The notes under the pieces: generated by a model
Databases searched by the model: none
The model's input: only the letters and a program-made list of their open reading frames with translations
Told to the model about the DNA's origin: nothing
Part shown: positions 57,182 through 64,000 of the stretch, one piece after another
How the letters are laid out: each line of letters opens with the position of its first letter
Position numbering within the stretch: position 1 is the first letter of the stretch
Source of the DNA: JAFALK01 sp042701975
GTDB lineage: Bacteria > Pseudomonadota > Gammaproteobacteria > Burkholderiales > Burkholderiaceae_C
NCBI GenBank assembly: GCA_042701975.1
Contig: CP170561.1
Coordinates: 62,001-126,000, forward strand
DNA length: 64,000 nt
Direction: 5' to 3'
Made by a program: the position numbers and the translations under genes

Positions 57182-60100
57182 TGCAGCCCCAATCGATAGC
57201 GCAGGAGATTGGTGACGTCGTAGAGGTCTTGGCGGTTGCTGCTCAGCTCCATGCGCTCGCCAGTTGTGGCGGTGCGCAGCATGCCGATGACCGCGCTGAT
57301 CGCGCTGAGGGAAGTGACCGCGATCTTGTTGGCGCCGACCGTGCCCGGGACGAGCAGGTTGCCGTTGACCAGCGCCGACCAGGTCGACCAGCCCGAGCCG
57401 TTGTAGAAGCGGCTCTCGGTGTAGTTCGCGCCCGAGTTGTAGAGCGTCACCAAGTCCATCACGACGACGCCCGAGTAACCGGCGCTGGTGATTGCTGCGA
57501 CAGCCTCTGAGTCGCTCCAGGAACCACCGCTGATCGACCGCGAGGCTGAGATGGAGCCGCGTTGGCCTGGCGACCCAGGAGATCCGGGTGAGCCCGGCGA
57601 ACCTGGCGAACCTGGGGATCCGGCCGAACCTGTACGGCTCTTACTGAGCGTGAATCGCTTCGTGATGCTGCTGTAGCCGGACCGAGCAACAGTGATGTCG
57701 ACGTATCCGCTATCGACACTCATCCCAGTCACGGTCACCGTTGCACCACTTCGGCTGACATCCACGCCGCTGCTCGCCACATGTGACGGCGTCCAGTTGG
57801 CCGTGTCATCAGCGGCGCCGAGGAGCACCTTGATCGTGCTCACGCCATTGCTGTAGCTGGAAATGTTCCCCGATGCATCGGCGGGAAACACGGCAGCGTC
57901 GTTGCTCAATGTCGCACTTGCAGCGGCCGCGCCAGGTGAGCCTGGCGAGCCGGGAGAGCCGGGGCTTCCTGGAGACCCGGCATCACCATCCTTGGCCAGT
58001 ACGCGAACTGCGCTCCACTCGCCGGATGCAATGCTGTCGGTAGCCGCCGCGCTGAGGGCCGTTGCCGTCGTGATGTAGGTGTACTTGCCAGTGGCCGGCA
58101 CCGACTGCGTCCAGGCACCCAACGATGCGCCAGCGATCACCCCGGTGGCGAACGTATAGGTGAGCGCTCCAGCTGGAGCAGTCGGCGCAATGCCCGTGTC
58201 GTTGCGCTGGTAGAGCATCACCGTAGCAGCGTTCAGGCCGTTCGCAGCCAAGGTCTGCGGGGTCGCCCAGCTGCCCGCAGCGATGGTTGCCGTGGCCGCC
58301 GATGTGGCGACCGCCGCCAGGCTGGCCCAGAGCGGATCGGTGCCTGCGGGGATTCCGGCCGACCAGCCGTTATTGAGCCCGGTCAGCGCGCCAGTCGCTA
58401 CGGTGTAGGTCGCAGCGGCGCTCGGCAGCGTGGGGGCGGCCGTGGCGCGCTGGTAGATCCAAACCTGCGCGACCGTCTGTCCGGTGGCTGCGCTGGCCAC
58501 CGTCGCGTCCATCGCGGTGGCCTGGGCCCAAATGGTTGCAGCGACGATGCCAGGAGCGGCATCGGTGTCCGGGCTGCCCGCCTCAATCGTGCCGATCAGC
58601 ACGTGTTGGTTGGTGAGCGTGAACGCGGCCCAGGCCGTTGTGTTGTTGTCGTACTGCCACTGGCCATTCAGCCAGCGCACGGCCGCATAGGGGCGGCGGA
58701 CGGCAACCGTCGGGAAGTCGAAGCCGCCGTGCGTGTCGTCAACCCAGGAGCGGTCCCAGCAGATATGGCTGGCGTGCGGCCCCATGTTTCCGAAGAGAGC
58801 TGCTTTGGGCGCGACGACGCGCGAGCCATTGATCAGGATCGCGCCATTCACATCCGCCGGGTTGCCATCACCATCAAAGCCGTGGATGTAGCACTCGTTG
58901 TAATTGGTGGCGCCGCCGAAGCTTGTCTTGTTGATGTCGATGGTCAGCTCGGCCACGGCCACCGACGACAGCGGCGGCGACAGCTCCACATCCACCGAGG
59001 TGGCCGAGACGCCGCCCATGCGACCCAGCGCTGTGAAGGGACGAACCTCGACGGTGTAGAGGCCGACGGCGCTGACAAACCAGTCCTTGAACGTCCGCGA
59101 CCTCGTATCGCCAATCAGCTTCAGCGGCTCACCGCTGAGCGCTCCCCAGATCTGAGCGTGGTCGTAGGGCCCGGCCACATCGAAGGTGACGATGAGGTTC
59201 GTCTGCGCGTCGTAGTTCAGGTCGAGCCGGGCCTGCGTGACCTTGGGGTTGCTGGCCACCAGCTGTTGCGAGCCGATCGGCGGCGGGGCCACCGTGTAGT
59301 CGCCGGTGGCGATGTAGTTCCAGAACTCCGGTCCCTCGGGCGTGGCGGTGATGCGCGCGCCGCTCATGTTGGCGCCTGGCTCGACCGAGATCACGCGCAG
59401 CGCCTGGCCAGGCGTCGCTTTAAAGTCCGCGATCCAGAGGGTGTCGTGGGCAGGATCGTCAGCCGTGGCTCCGGGCAGCGGGATGCCGTCTGGCCAGTCA
59501 TCGACCAGCGTCACTTCCCGCATGCCGTCCCCGAACGGCTCCACTTCGAAGACGCGGTATTGCGCTTCCTTGGGCAGGCGCAGGCCGACGTACCAGGCCG
59601 TGGCGCCTGCCGCCGCGCTCAGCGGCTCATCCAGCTCGAGCACCACTTGGCCAGCGAGCACGTAGGCGCCAGCCAGGCGGCCGCTCTTGCCCCAGGACAC
59701 CATGTCGTGCGACAGGGCGATCTTGTGGTACCGCCGCACGTTCACGTGCTCGATGTCCGTCTCCCAGCTCACGCTCTTGCGCTGGTAGAGGTTCTGCGCC
59801 ATCGTCAGGCGACCATTGAGCGCAATGGCCTCTTCGGTGATCAAGCCGATGGGCGCGAGGTTGGCGGTGCTCTGCGGCAGCGTGACGCCTGGTGCCGGGA
59901 TCCGGATGCTGTGCTGCTGCCAGTCGCTGCTGTCACGCCAGCTGACCTGCAGCTCATCGGCCAGGGCGCGCGTCTGGTAGTCGATGCGGAAGCTGCCCCG
60001 CTTGATGTTGGCCATCGCAAAGACGTCTTCGATGGGCTGGTCATCGCGCAGCCAGATCACGCTGAATCGTCCCGGGTGCCAGCTGATCGAAGCGAAGCCC

Positions 60101-61578
60101 GCCGCCGCGATCGACTCCATGAAGTCCTGGATCGACGCGGTCTGATCCAGCACGTAGTCGAAGGTGTAGCCCTTCTCGGCGCAATGGAGCATGAAAGCCT
60201 TGAGGCCCTCGATGTCGATCTGCGAATCGGGCAGCCCTAGGCCGGCGATCTTGCGGCCGTCGTCGTCGTAGAGGCCTCGTGCGAGCAGCAGGATCTGCGC
60301 GCCGGGGTTGCTGGTGATCTGATCTGCCCAGGCCGAGCCGGTCCACACCGGGCAGGCTTTGGAGATCGCGTACCAGTTCACCGTATCGAGCGCGCCGTTG
60401 ATCTGGCCGCTCGCGCGGATCTTGATGCCGGCCTGCGGGAAGGTGGCGAAGTCGCCGTTGTCGGGTTGGTAGCTCTTGAGCGTGCCCCACTCAAGCGTGT
60501 TGACCTGGCGCGTGGTGTTCAGATCGGTGGTGCGCTTGCGCAGACGCACCTCGTACTGGCCAGCGGCCAGCTCGCCGCTGGTGAAGGTGGCGCGCACCGG
60601 CGTGGTGGACGACGAAGAGAGGACCCGCGCGCTACCGAACAGGGGAGCGAACACGCCCGCCGGCAGCACCCGGTACTCCACATCGAAGGCGACGGTGATC
60701 GTGTTGAAGCTGCCGTCGTCCTGCATGTCGTACAGCTGGGCGCCGACGTCGATGCCGATCCGCACGGTGTTGGTGGAGGTGGTGCGGGTGACCCAGGCGC
60801 CGATGCCGGAGGGAGCTTCGAGCGTGCCGCCAGCGATCACGTCAACGTTGGACCAATCCACCAGGCCGGTGTTGCCGCTGGCAAACCCGCTCTTGGAGAT
60901 CTCCACATCGCTGTAGCTCTCGATGGGCGTGTCGCCGATCTTGATCTGCTCGATGGAGCCGACGTTCAAGCCGGCGTGCAGCCGCACGTACTGGTATTGG
61001 TCCTCGCCCACGAACCACTGGTAGGGGTCGGTGGCCAGGTCCGGCGTCATTCGCACCTTGCCGAGCGTCAGCGTGGGCGCTTCGTAGGGACGCTTTCGGT
61101 TCTGCGCACCGCTCACGCTGTAGGTCTGGCTCTGCGTCTGGGTCTGGGTGCTGGGCAGCTGCAGCTTCGGCCCGAGCAGCTTGTTCACCAGCATCGAGCC
61201 GGCCATGAACGCCACCGTGTTGATGGCGAAGGCAGCGGCGCCAGAGAAGCCCAGGAAGCCACCCAGGCCACCCGTGGCGGCCAGGCCGGTACCGAAGGTG
61301 AAGTAGGCGATGACGGCGATGGCCACGATGGCCAGCACCTGCTTGCCGACCACGCGCCGGCAATGGATCACCTGGCCGGGCGCCGGGCGCGTGCGTGACC
61401 ACATCAGGCGGGTGACCTGGCGGCCACCGATGCTCACCGCCCAGTCGCCGGCCGACAGGTCCACGCCGCTGCGCGTCAGCAGCTCGGCCAGTGTCTCGCC
61501 AGGCACGAGCATGGCAATGCGCTCGACGCGGCGGTCCTGCAGCGTGAGCGGGTGCGGGGTGATGACCAGGTCAGTCAC
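57178..61578 (-). CDS. Tail-tip/host-specificity protein J with collagen-like segments
   Basis: A 1466-residue central tail-tip protein. It starts at GTG 61578 (MTDLVITPHPLTLQDRRVER), which overlaps the end of the preceding small gene by eight bases; earlier ATG codons in the same frame lie inside that gene. A hydrophobic stretch near residues 85-150 (VLAIVAIAVIAYFTFGTG) is followed by the tail-tip J region (ALADELQVSWRDSSDWQQHS) and fibronectin-like domains. Two collagen-like Gly-Ser-Pro segments lie at about 57928-57985 and 57559-57633. J decides which host receptor the phage binds. Confidence 0.88.
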   Translation of the reverse strand: MTDLVITPHPLTLQDRRVERIAMLVPGETLAELLTRSGVDLSAGDWAVSIGGRQVTRLMWSRTRPAPGQVIHCRRVVGKQVLAIVAIAVIAYFTFGTGLAATGGLGGFLGFSGAAAFAINTVAFMAGSMLVNKLLGPKLQLPSTQTQTQSQTYSVSGAQNRKRPYEAPTLTLGKVRMTPDLATDPYQWFVGEDQYQYVRLHAGLNVGSIEQIKIGDTPIESYSDVEISKSGFASGNTGLVDWSNVDVIAGGTLEAPSGIGAWVTRTTSTNTVRIGIDVGAQLYDMQDDGSFNTITVAFDVEYRVLPAGVFAPLFGSARVLSSSSTTPVRATFTSGELAAGQYEVRLRKRTTDLNTTRQVNTLEWGTLKSYQPDNGDFATFPQAGIKIRASGQINGALDTVNWYAISKACPVWTGSAWADQITSNPGAQILLLARGLYDDDGRKIAGLGLPDSQIDIEGLKAFMLHCAEKGYTFDYVLDQTASIQDFMESIAAAGFASISWHPGRFSVIWLRDDQPIEDVFAMANIKRGSFRIDYQTRALADELQVSWRDSSDWQQHSIRIPAPGVTLPQSTANLAPIGLITEEAIALNGRLTMAQNLYQRKSVSWETDIEHVNVRRYHKIALSHDMVSWGKSGRLAGAYVLAGQVVLELDEPLSAAAGATAWYVGLRLPKEAQYRVFEVEPFGDGMREVTLVDDWPDGIPLPGATADDPAHDTLWIADFKATPGQALRVISVEPGANMSGARITATPEGPEFWNYIATGDYTVAPPPIGSQQLVASNPKVTQARLDLNYDAQTNLIVTFDVAGPYDHAQIWGALSGEPLKLIGDTRSRTFKDWFVSAVGLYTVEVRPFTALGRMGGVSATSVDVELSPPLSSVAVAELTIDINKTSFGGATNYNECYIHGFDGDGNPADVNGAILINGSRVVAPKAALFGNMGPHASHICWDRSWVDDTHGGFDFPTVAVRRPYAAVRWLNGQWQYDNNTTAWAAFTLTNQHVLIGTIEAGSPDTDAAPGIVAATIWAQATAMDATVASAATGQTVAQVWIYQRATAAPTLPSAAATYTVATGALTGLNNGWSAGIPAGTDPLWASLAAVATSAATATIAAGSWATPQTLAANGLNAATVMLYQRNDTGIAPTAPAGALTYTFATGVIAGASLGAWTQSVPATGKYTYITTATALSAAATDSIASGEWSAVRVLAKDGDAGSPGSPGSPGSPGSPGAAAASATLSNDAAVFPADASGNISSYSNGVSTIKVLLGAADDTANWTPSHVASSGVDVSRSGATVTVTGMSVDSGYVDITVARSGYSSITKRFTLSKSRTGSAGSPGSPGSPGSPGSPGSPGQRGSISASRSISGGSWSDSEAVAAITSAGYSGVVVMDLVTLYNSGANYTESRFYNGSGWSTWSALVNGNLLVPGTVGANKIAVTSLSAISAVIGMLRTATTGERMELSSNRQDLYDVTNLLRYRLGLQ

Positions 61579-61792
61579 GACGGCGCGCCTCCCGACGACG
61601 GCTGCGCTCGCGCTTGGGCTTGCGGCCAATGTGGAACTGCCCGCACTCCCTGCAGCGGAAGATGTTGACCGGCTGGTAGCCATGACGCGTGCACAGGGCC
61701 GTCACAGCGCGCTCGGCTTCGCCCACGGTGCCGTAGGGCCGCTTGCCGTTGCAGCTGTGCTGGCAGCGATCAGAGGCAGCTCGCATCGCCAT
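61571..61792 (-). CDS. Small zinc-ribbon-like phage protein
   Basis: A 73-residue protein with cysteines in DRCQHSCNGK, ALCTRHGY and FRCRECGQFHIG and a very basic C-terminus (KPKRERSRRREARRRD). The C-x2-C-x3-H pattern looks like a zinc ribbon, and the basic tail might bind nucleic acid. It overlaps the genes on both sides (23 and 8 bases) in the tail operon. Function unknown. Confidence 0.65.
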   Translation of the reverse strand: MAMRAASDRCQHSCNGKRPYGTVGEAERAVTALCTRHGYQPVNIFRCRECGQFHIGRKPKRERSRRREARRRD

Positions 61793-62225
61793 GGGCGGCC
61801 TCCATGTCCTTGAGGCGGTAGTAGCCCTCCAGGCGCAGGCCGCGCTGCTGGGCCTCTCTCTCGCGCTGCAGCCGGCTGCGTTCGTCCACGCGCACGTGCA
61901 GCAGCCAGCGCTCGCCGGCCAGCATCAAGATCAGGCCCAGGTGGTAGTAGTCGAGGCCGGTCTCGGGGTTGGTGGTGATGTAGAGCGCCACGTCGAAGTT
62001 CGCGGGCACCTCGACCTTCTCGGCCAGCTGCTCGGCCAGGCCGTCGATGACACGCTGCTGATGCATGCGGCCGCGCGGGTGCTTGGTGGGCACGAACACC
62101 TTGCGGTTCGCCAGGCGATCCAGAGCCAGCACCACCAGGTGGCCGCAGCTCATCGTCTCCTCGTCGTAGGCGATGTTGAGCAAGCCCTGCAGCTTGAAGC
62201 GATCGACTTCCATGTGCGGCGTCAT
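61770..62225 (-). CDS. Phage tail-assembly protein, in the place of NlpC/P60-type gpK
   Basis: A 151-residue protein (MTPHMEVDRFKLQGLLNIAY start, then DEETMSCGHLVVLALDRLAN). Its place between the DUF1833 gene and J is where lambda-like phages encode gpK, a tail peptidase of the NlpC/P60 fold. A single Cys and His in SCGHLVV could recall the active site, but the overall match is poor, so the function is open. Confidence 0.55.
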   Translation of the reverse strand: MTPHMEVDRFKLQGLLNIAYDEETMSCGHLVVLALDRLANRKVFVPTKHPRGRMHQQRVIDGLAEQLAEKVEVPANFDVALYITTNPETGLDYYHLGLILMLAGERWLLHVRVDERSRLQREREAQQRGLRLEGYYRLKDMEAAHGDASCL

Positions 62226-62692
62226 CCTGCAAAGATCCCGGGAGAGTTCTCCGGGGTGAATCGAATGAGCACCACCGGCGCGCGCATGGCGTCGTCGTTG
62301 CCGATCACGGCGGTCAGCACAGTGGGCGTGCAGCTCACGCCAGACAGCGGTGCGGTGAACTCAAACTCGGTCACGTCGGGCGTGAGGCGGCTGACCAGGC
62401 GGCACGTGGCCTGCAGGGCGCCGTTGGGCGGCAGGGCCTCCAGCTCGGGGCCGAACTGGCCGCCCACGTTGTCCACCTCGATCTTGGAGCGCGGCGCCTG
62501 GCCAGCAATGGACTGAGGCAACGTGATCCGAAACGGCAGGCCCACGTAGGTGATGCCGCCGACCGTCCAGTCGCGGGTGTCGTTGACCACGTAGATGGTC
62601 TCGATGGCTGGATGCTCCAGCTTCATCAGCAGGACCATGCCTGCCGGGTCATCGACGCGGCGGACTTGCGCGCGGCCAGCTGGCGTCACCAT
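62222..62692 (-). CDS. DUF1833 phage minor tail protein
   Basis: A 156-residue protein of the DUF1833 type, found in the minor-tail region of siphoviruses (LMKLEHPAIETIYVVNDTRD, then TYVGLPFRITLPQS). It likely forms part of the tail-tip ring, in the position of lambda gpL. It overlaps the genes on both sides by a few bases. Confidence 0.75.
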   Translation of the reverse strand: MVTPAGRAQVRRVDDPAGMVLLMKLEHPAIETIYVVNDTRDWTVGGITYVGLPFRITLPQSIAGQAPRSKIEVDNVGGQFGPELEALPPNGALQATCRLVSRLTPDVTEFEFTAPLSGVSCTPTVLTAVIGNDDAMRAPVVLIRFTPENSPGIFAG

Positions 62693-63057
62693 GTGGACCT
62701 CAGGAACTCGATGGAGAACTGGCGGTGGCTGGCCTCCAGGGTCCGCTGCTCGTACTGCAGGGGGCCGAGCTTGCCGCCAACGATGCGGACCTGGATCACG
62801 GTGCCGCGACGAGGGTGCGTGAAGTCGAACCAGTCCTGGCCAGCGTTGATGTCGTCGTAGAACCAGTCCTCGAAGGCATCGGCCTCGGCCTTGGTGTTGT
62901 GATAGACCGTGATCGACGTCGTCATCAGCACGTCGCTGGCGATGCGGCGCTGCTTGGGCAGACCGCGTTCCATCTCGGAGCGCTCGACCACGGACGCGGG
63001 ATCGTCCTGGAGGTCTTTCCAGCCGTACTTCACGTTGGGGGGAAAGCTGGCGGCCAT
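62686..63057 (-). CDS. Phage minor tail protein (gpM-like position)
   Basis: A 123-residue protein (MAASFPPNVKYGWKDLQDDP start) directly after the tape-measure gene. The segment FEDWFYDDINAGQDWFDFTH and the final FSIEFLRSTW resemble minor tail proteins that occupy the gpM position in lambda-like phages. The start is two bases after the tape-measure stop. Confidence 0.7.
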   Translation of the reverse strand: MAASFPPNVKYGWKDLQDDPASVVERSEMERGLPKQRRIASDVLMTTSITVYHNTKAEADAFEDWFYDDINAGQDWFDFTHPRRGTVIQVRIVGGKLGPLQYEQRTLEASHRQFSIEFLRSTW

Positions 63058-63059
63058 GT

Positions 63060-64000
63060 TTAAAAACTCATTGCCGGCTTGAGACCAAAGCGACCACGCA
63101 TGGCCGGCTCCAGGAATCCCGCGCCGCTGGCCACGTTGCCGGCGATGCTCTGCTCCACGGCCTCGACGAGCACGTCGAAGCCCCCATCAGGACGACGCTG
63201 CGTGGTACCCGTCAGCGGCGTGCCGGAGTTGTTGATGAAGTTGATCGCCGGCAGGTTGACGCTGACGCTCTGGACGCTGTTGGCGGGTGCGAGCTGGCGC
63301 ATCTGGCCGGGCGTCAGCACGCTCTCGTTTCGCAGCAGCACGGCCGCGCGCTCGTCGCTGGCCAGGCCGGTGTGGTGGCGCGGTGCGCTGGCCCAGGTGC
63401 TGGCCGGCAGGGAGCGCTGAGCGAACGAGTCCGTACCAAAGGTGCCGCCACCGTGGGCGACGCTGGCCGAAACGTAGGCATTGCCCGCGTCAAAGCCGCC
63501 TGCCGAGCCGGACGGGGCACCGAAGAAGGAGCCGACCATGCCGGCGATCTGCTTCTGGATGTAGATCTTGAGCAGGTCGGCCAGGATCTGCTGCGCGACC
63601 TGGGCGGACACGCGGCCCAGCTCGTTCCAGGTGTACTTGCCGGCGGCCAGGAAGTTCGCCATGGCATCGGTGCCGCCATCGAGCGCGTTCTTCAGCAGGT
63701 CGTGGGTCTGCTGAGAAACGTTGCGCGCGTTCTCCAGATACTCGTTCCAGGCCTGCTGGGCGCCGGTGGTCCAGTCGCCCTCCAGCGAGCGGCGGCGATC
63801 GACGTAGTCCTGGTAGGACTCCAGGGCCTTCTTCTCGAACTCGTTCTGTAGCTGCAGCTGCTGCTCGTACTGACGCTGCTGCGTCTCGGTCAGCGCGCCG
63901 CCCTGCTGAGTCATCAGCGCAGCGCGCTCGTTCTGGATGCGCGTGCGCTCGGCCGAGTAGCGGTCGCCGATCTGGGAGCGGCCCTGCTCGATCTGGCGCT
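63060..64000 (-). CDS. Phage tail tape-measure protein, C-terminal part
   Basis: The open frame runs to the window edge, so only the last 312 or so residues are visible. The N-terminal part of the visible sequence is helical and Gln/Glu-rich (QRQYEQQLQLQNEFEKKALE). Then comes the typical tape-measure C-terminal stretch LGRVSAQVAQQILADLLKIY, and IQKQIAGMVGSFFGAPSG. The ATG at 63914 is internal, because the frame continues upstream with RYSAERTRIQNERAAL. Tape-measure proteins set tail length and help DNA entry. Confidence 0.85.
   Translation of the reverse strand, partial: RQIEQGRSQIGDRYSAERTRIQNERAALMTQQGGALTETQQRQYEQQLQLQNEFEKKALESYQDYVDRRRSLEGDWTTGAQQAWNEYLENARNVSQQTHDLLKNALDGGTDAMANFLAAGKYTWNELGRVSAQVAQQILADLLKIYIQKQIAGMVGSFFGAPSGSAGGFDAGNAYVSASVAHGGGTFGTDSFAQRSLPASTWASAPRHHTGLASDERAAVLLRNESVLTPGQMRQLAPANSVQSVSVNLPAINFINNSGTPLTGTTQRRPDGGFDVLVEAVEQSIAGNVASGAGFLEPAMRGRFGLKPAMSF

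Larger units (their letters stand above)
49775..64000. mobile_element. Left part of a siphovirus-type prophage
   Basis: From about 49.8 kb to the window end all genes lie on the minus strand in a compact, overlapping series. They are tape measure, minor tail proteins, tail-tip protein J, accessory and fibre-like proteins, a lytic transglycosylase and a DNA adenine methylase. This is the tail and lysis part of a lambda-like siphovirus. The end next to two tRNA-Asn genes is probably the attachment side. Head genes, integrase and repressor, if present, are beyond 64000, so completeness cannot be judged. Confidence 0.85.

Noticed and set aside
49775..64000. Search for integrase, transposase or repressor genes that would classify the prophage
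   Set aside because: None was found in the window; a Mu-like nature is neither supported nor needed, and the tail genes look lambda-like.

Overview
The window comes from the chromosome of a high-GC betaproteobacterium, most likely Burkholderiales of the Roseateles/Mitsuaria/Rubrivivax kind. This is inferred from overall gene content: RecJ, a Bug-type tripartite transporter receptor, a DUF934 gene inside the cys operon, FdxA next to a thioredoxin-reductase-like ferredoxin reductase, and many TonB-dependent receptors. No rRNA or species marker is present, so the genus is a guess.

Layout. (1) 1-6.7 kb: the 3' end of recJ, a decayed chemoreceptor remnant, an isochorismatase-like hydrolase, a yciV-yciO type pair, a Lon N-domain protein, a patatin-like lipoprotein, and an Lrp regulator divergent from an ornithine cyclodeaminase. 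(2) 6.8-13.4 kb: a tightly coupled sulfate assimilation operon, tauE-cysI-DUF934-cysH-cysD-cysN-cobA. CysD/CysN make APS, the Fe-S type CysH reduces it to sulfite, CysI reduces sulfite to sulfide, and CobA supplies the siroheme precursor. (3) 13.4-16.6 kb: fdxA, a ferredoxin/flavodoxin-NADP reductase, a terminator, and a TolA/TonB-like protein with a very long Ala/Glu/Gln/Lys/Arg helix. (4) 16.6-20.4 kb: an AtuA-type protein, its small partner and a Bug receptor, divergent from a LysR regulator.

(5) 20.3-43.7 kb is the most interesting part: a predicted N-acetylgalactosamine (GalNAc) glycan utilisation locus. On the minus strand are two TonB-dependent receptors, two DUF3472 plus ricin-lectin secreted proteins, a GH109 enzyme and a large GH31 enzyme. 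Both enzymes are likely alpha-N-acetylgalactosaminidases built on unrelated mechanisms. Divergently on the plus strand are agaS, a ROK kinase, kbaZ/gatZ-like, a DeoR regulator, a GalNAc-6-P deacetylase, a sugar porter with an unusual periplasmic insert, and a GH35 beta-galactosidase. The intergenic region between the two arms carries several sequences like the E. coli AgaR operator. The DeoR regulator gene itself is frameshifted in its helix-turn-helix region. KbaY and a clear tagatose-6-P kinase are not in the window.

(6) 43.7-47.1 kb: an anti-sigma factor and ECF sigma factor, divergent from a subtilisin-like protease and a secreted protein with seven 11-residue LEA-like repeats. (7) 47.2-49.45 kb: a TPP riboswitch in front of a TonB-dependent receptor, which is therefore a predicted thiamin transporter. 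(8) 49.5-49.7 kb: two identical tRNA-Asn genes. (9) 49.8-64 kb: the left part of a siphovirus-type prophage, all on the minus strand. Read in the direction of transcription it has a tape-measure protein (cut by the window edge), minor tail proteins, the tail-tip protein J with collagen-like segments, a series of small genes, a membrane-anchored lytic transglycosylase, tail-fibre-like genes including one with ten 24-residue repeats, and an orphan DNA adenine methylase at the end nearest the tRNAs. No integrase, portal, terminase or repressor is in the window. No rRNA, CRISPR array or insertion sequence was seen.
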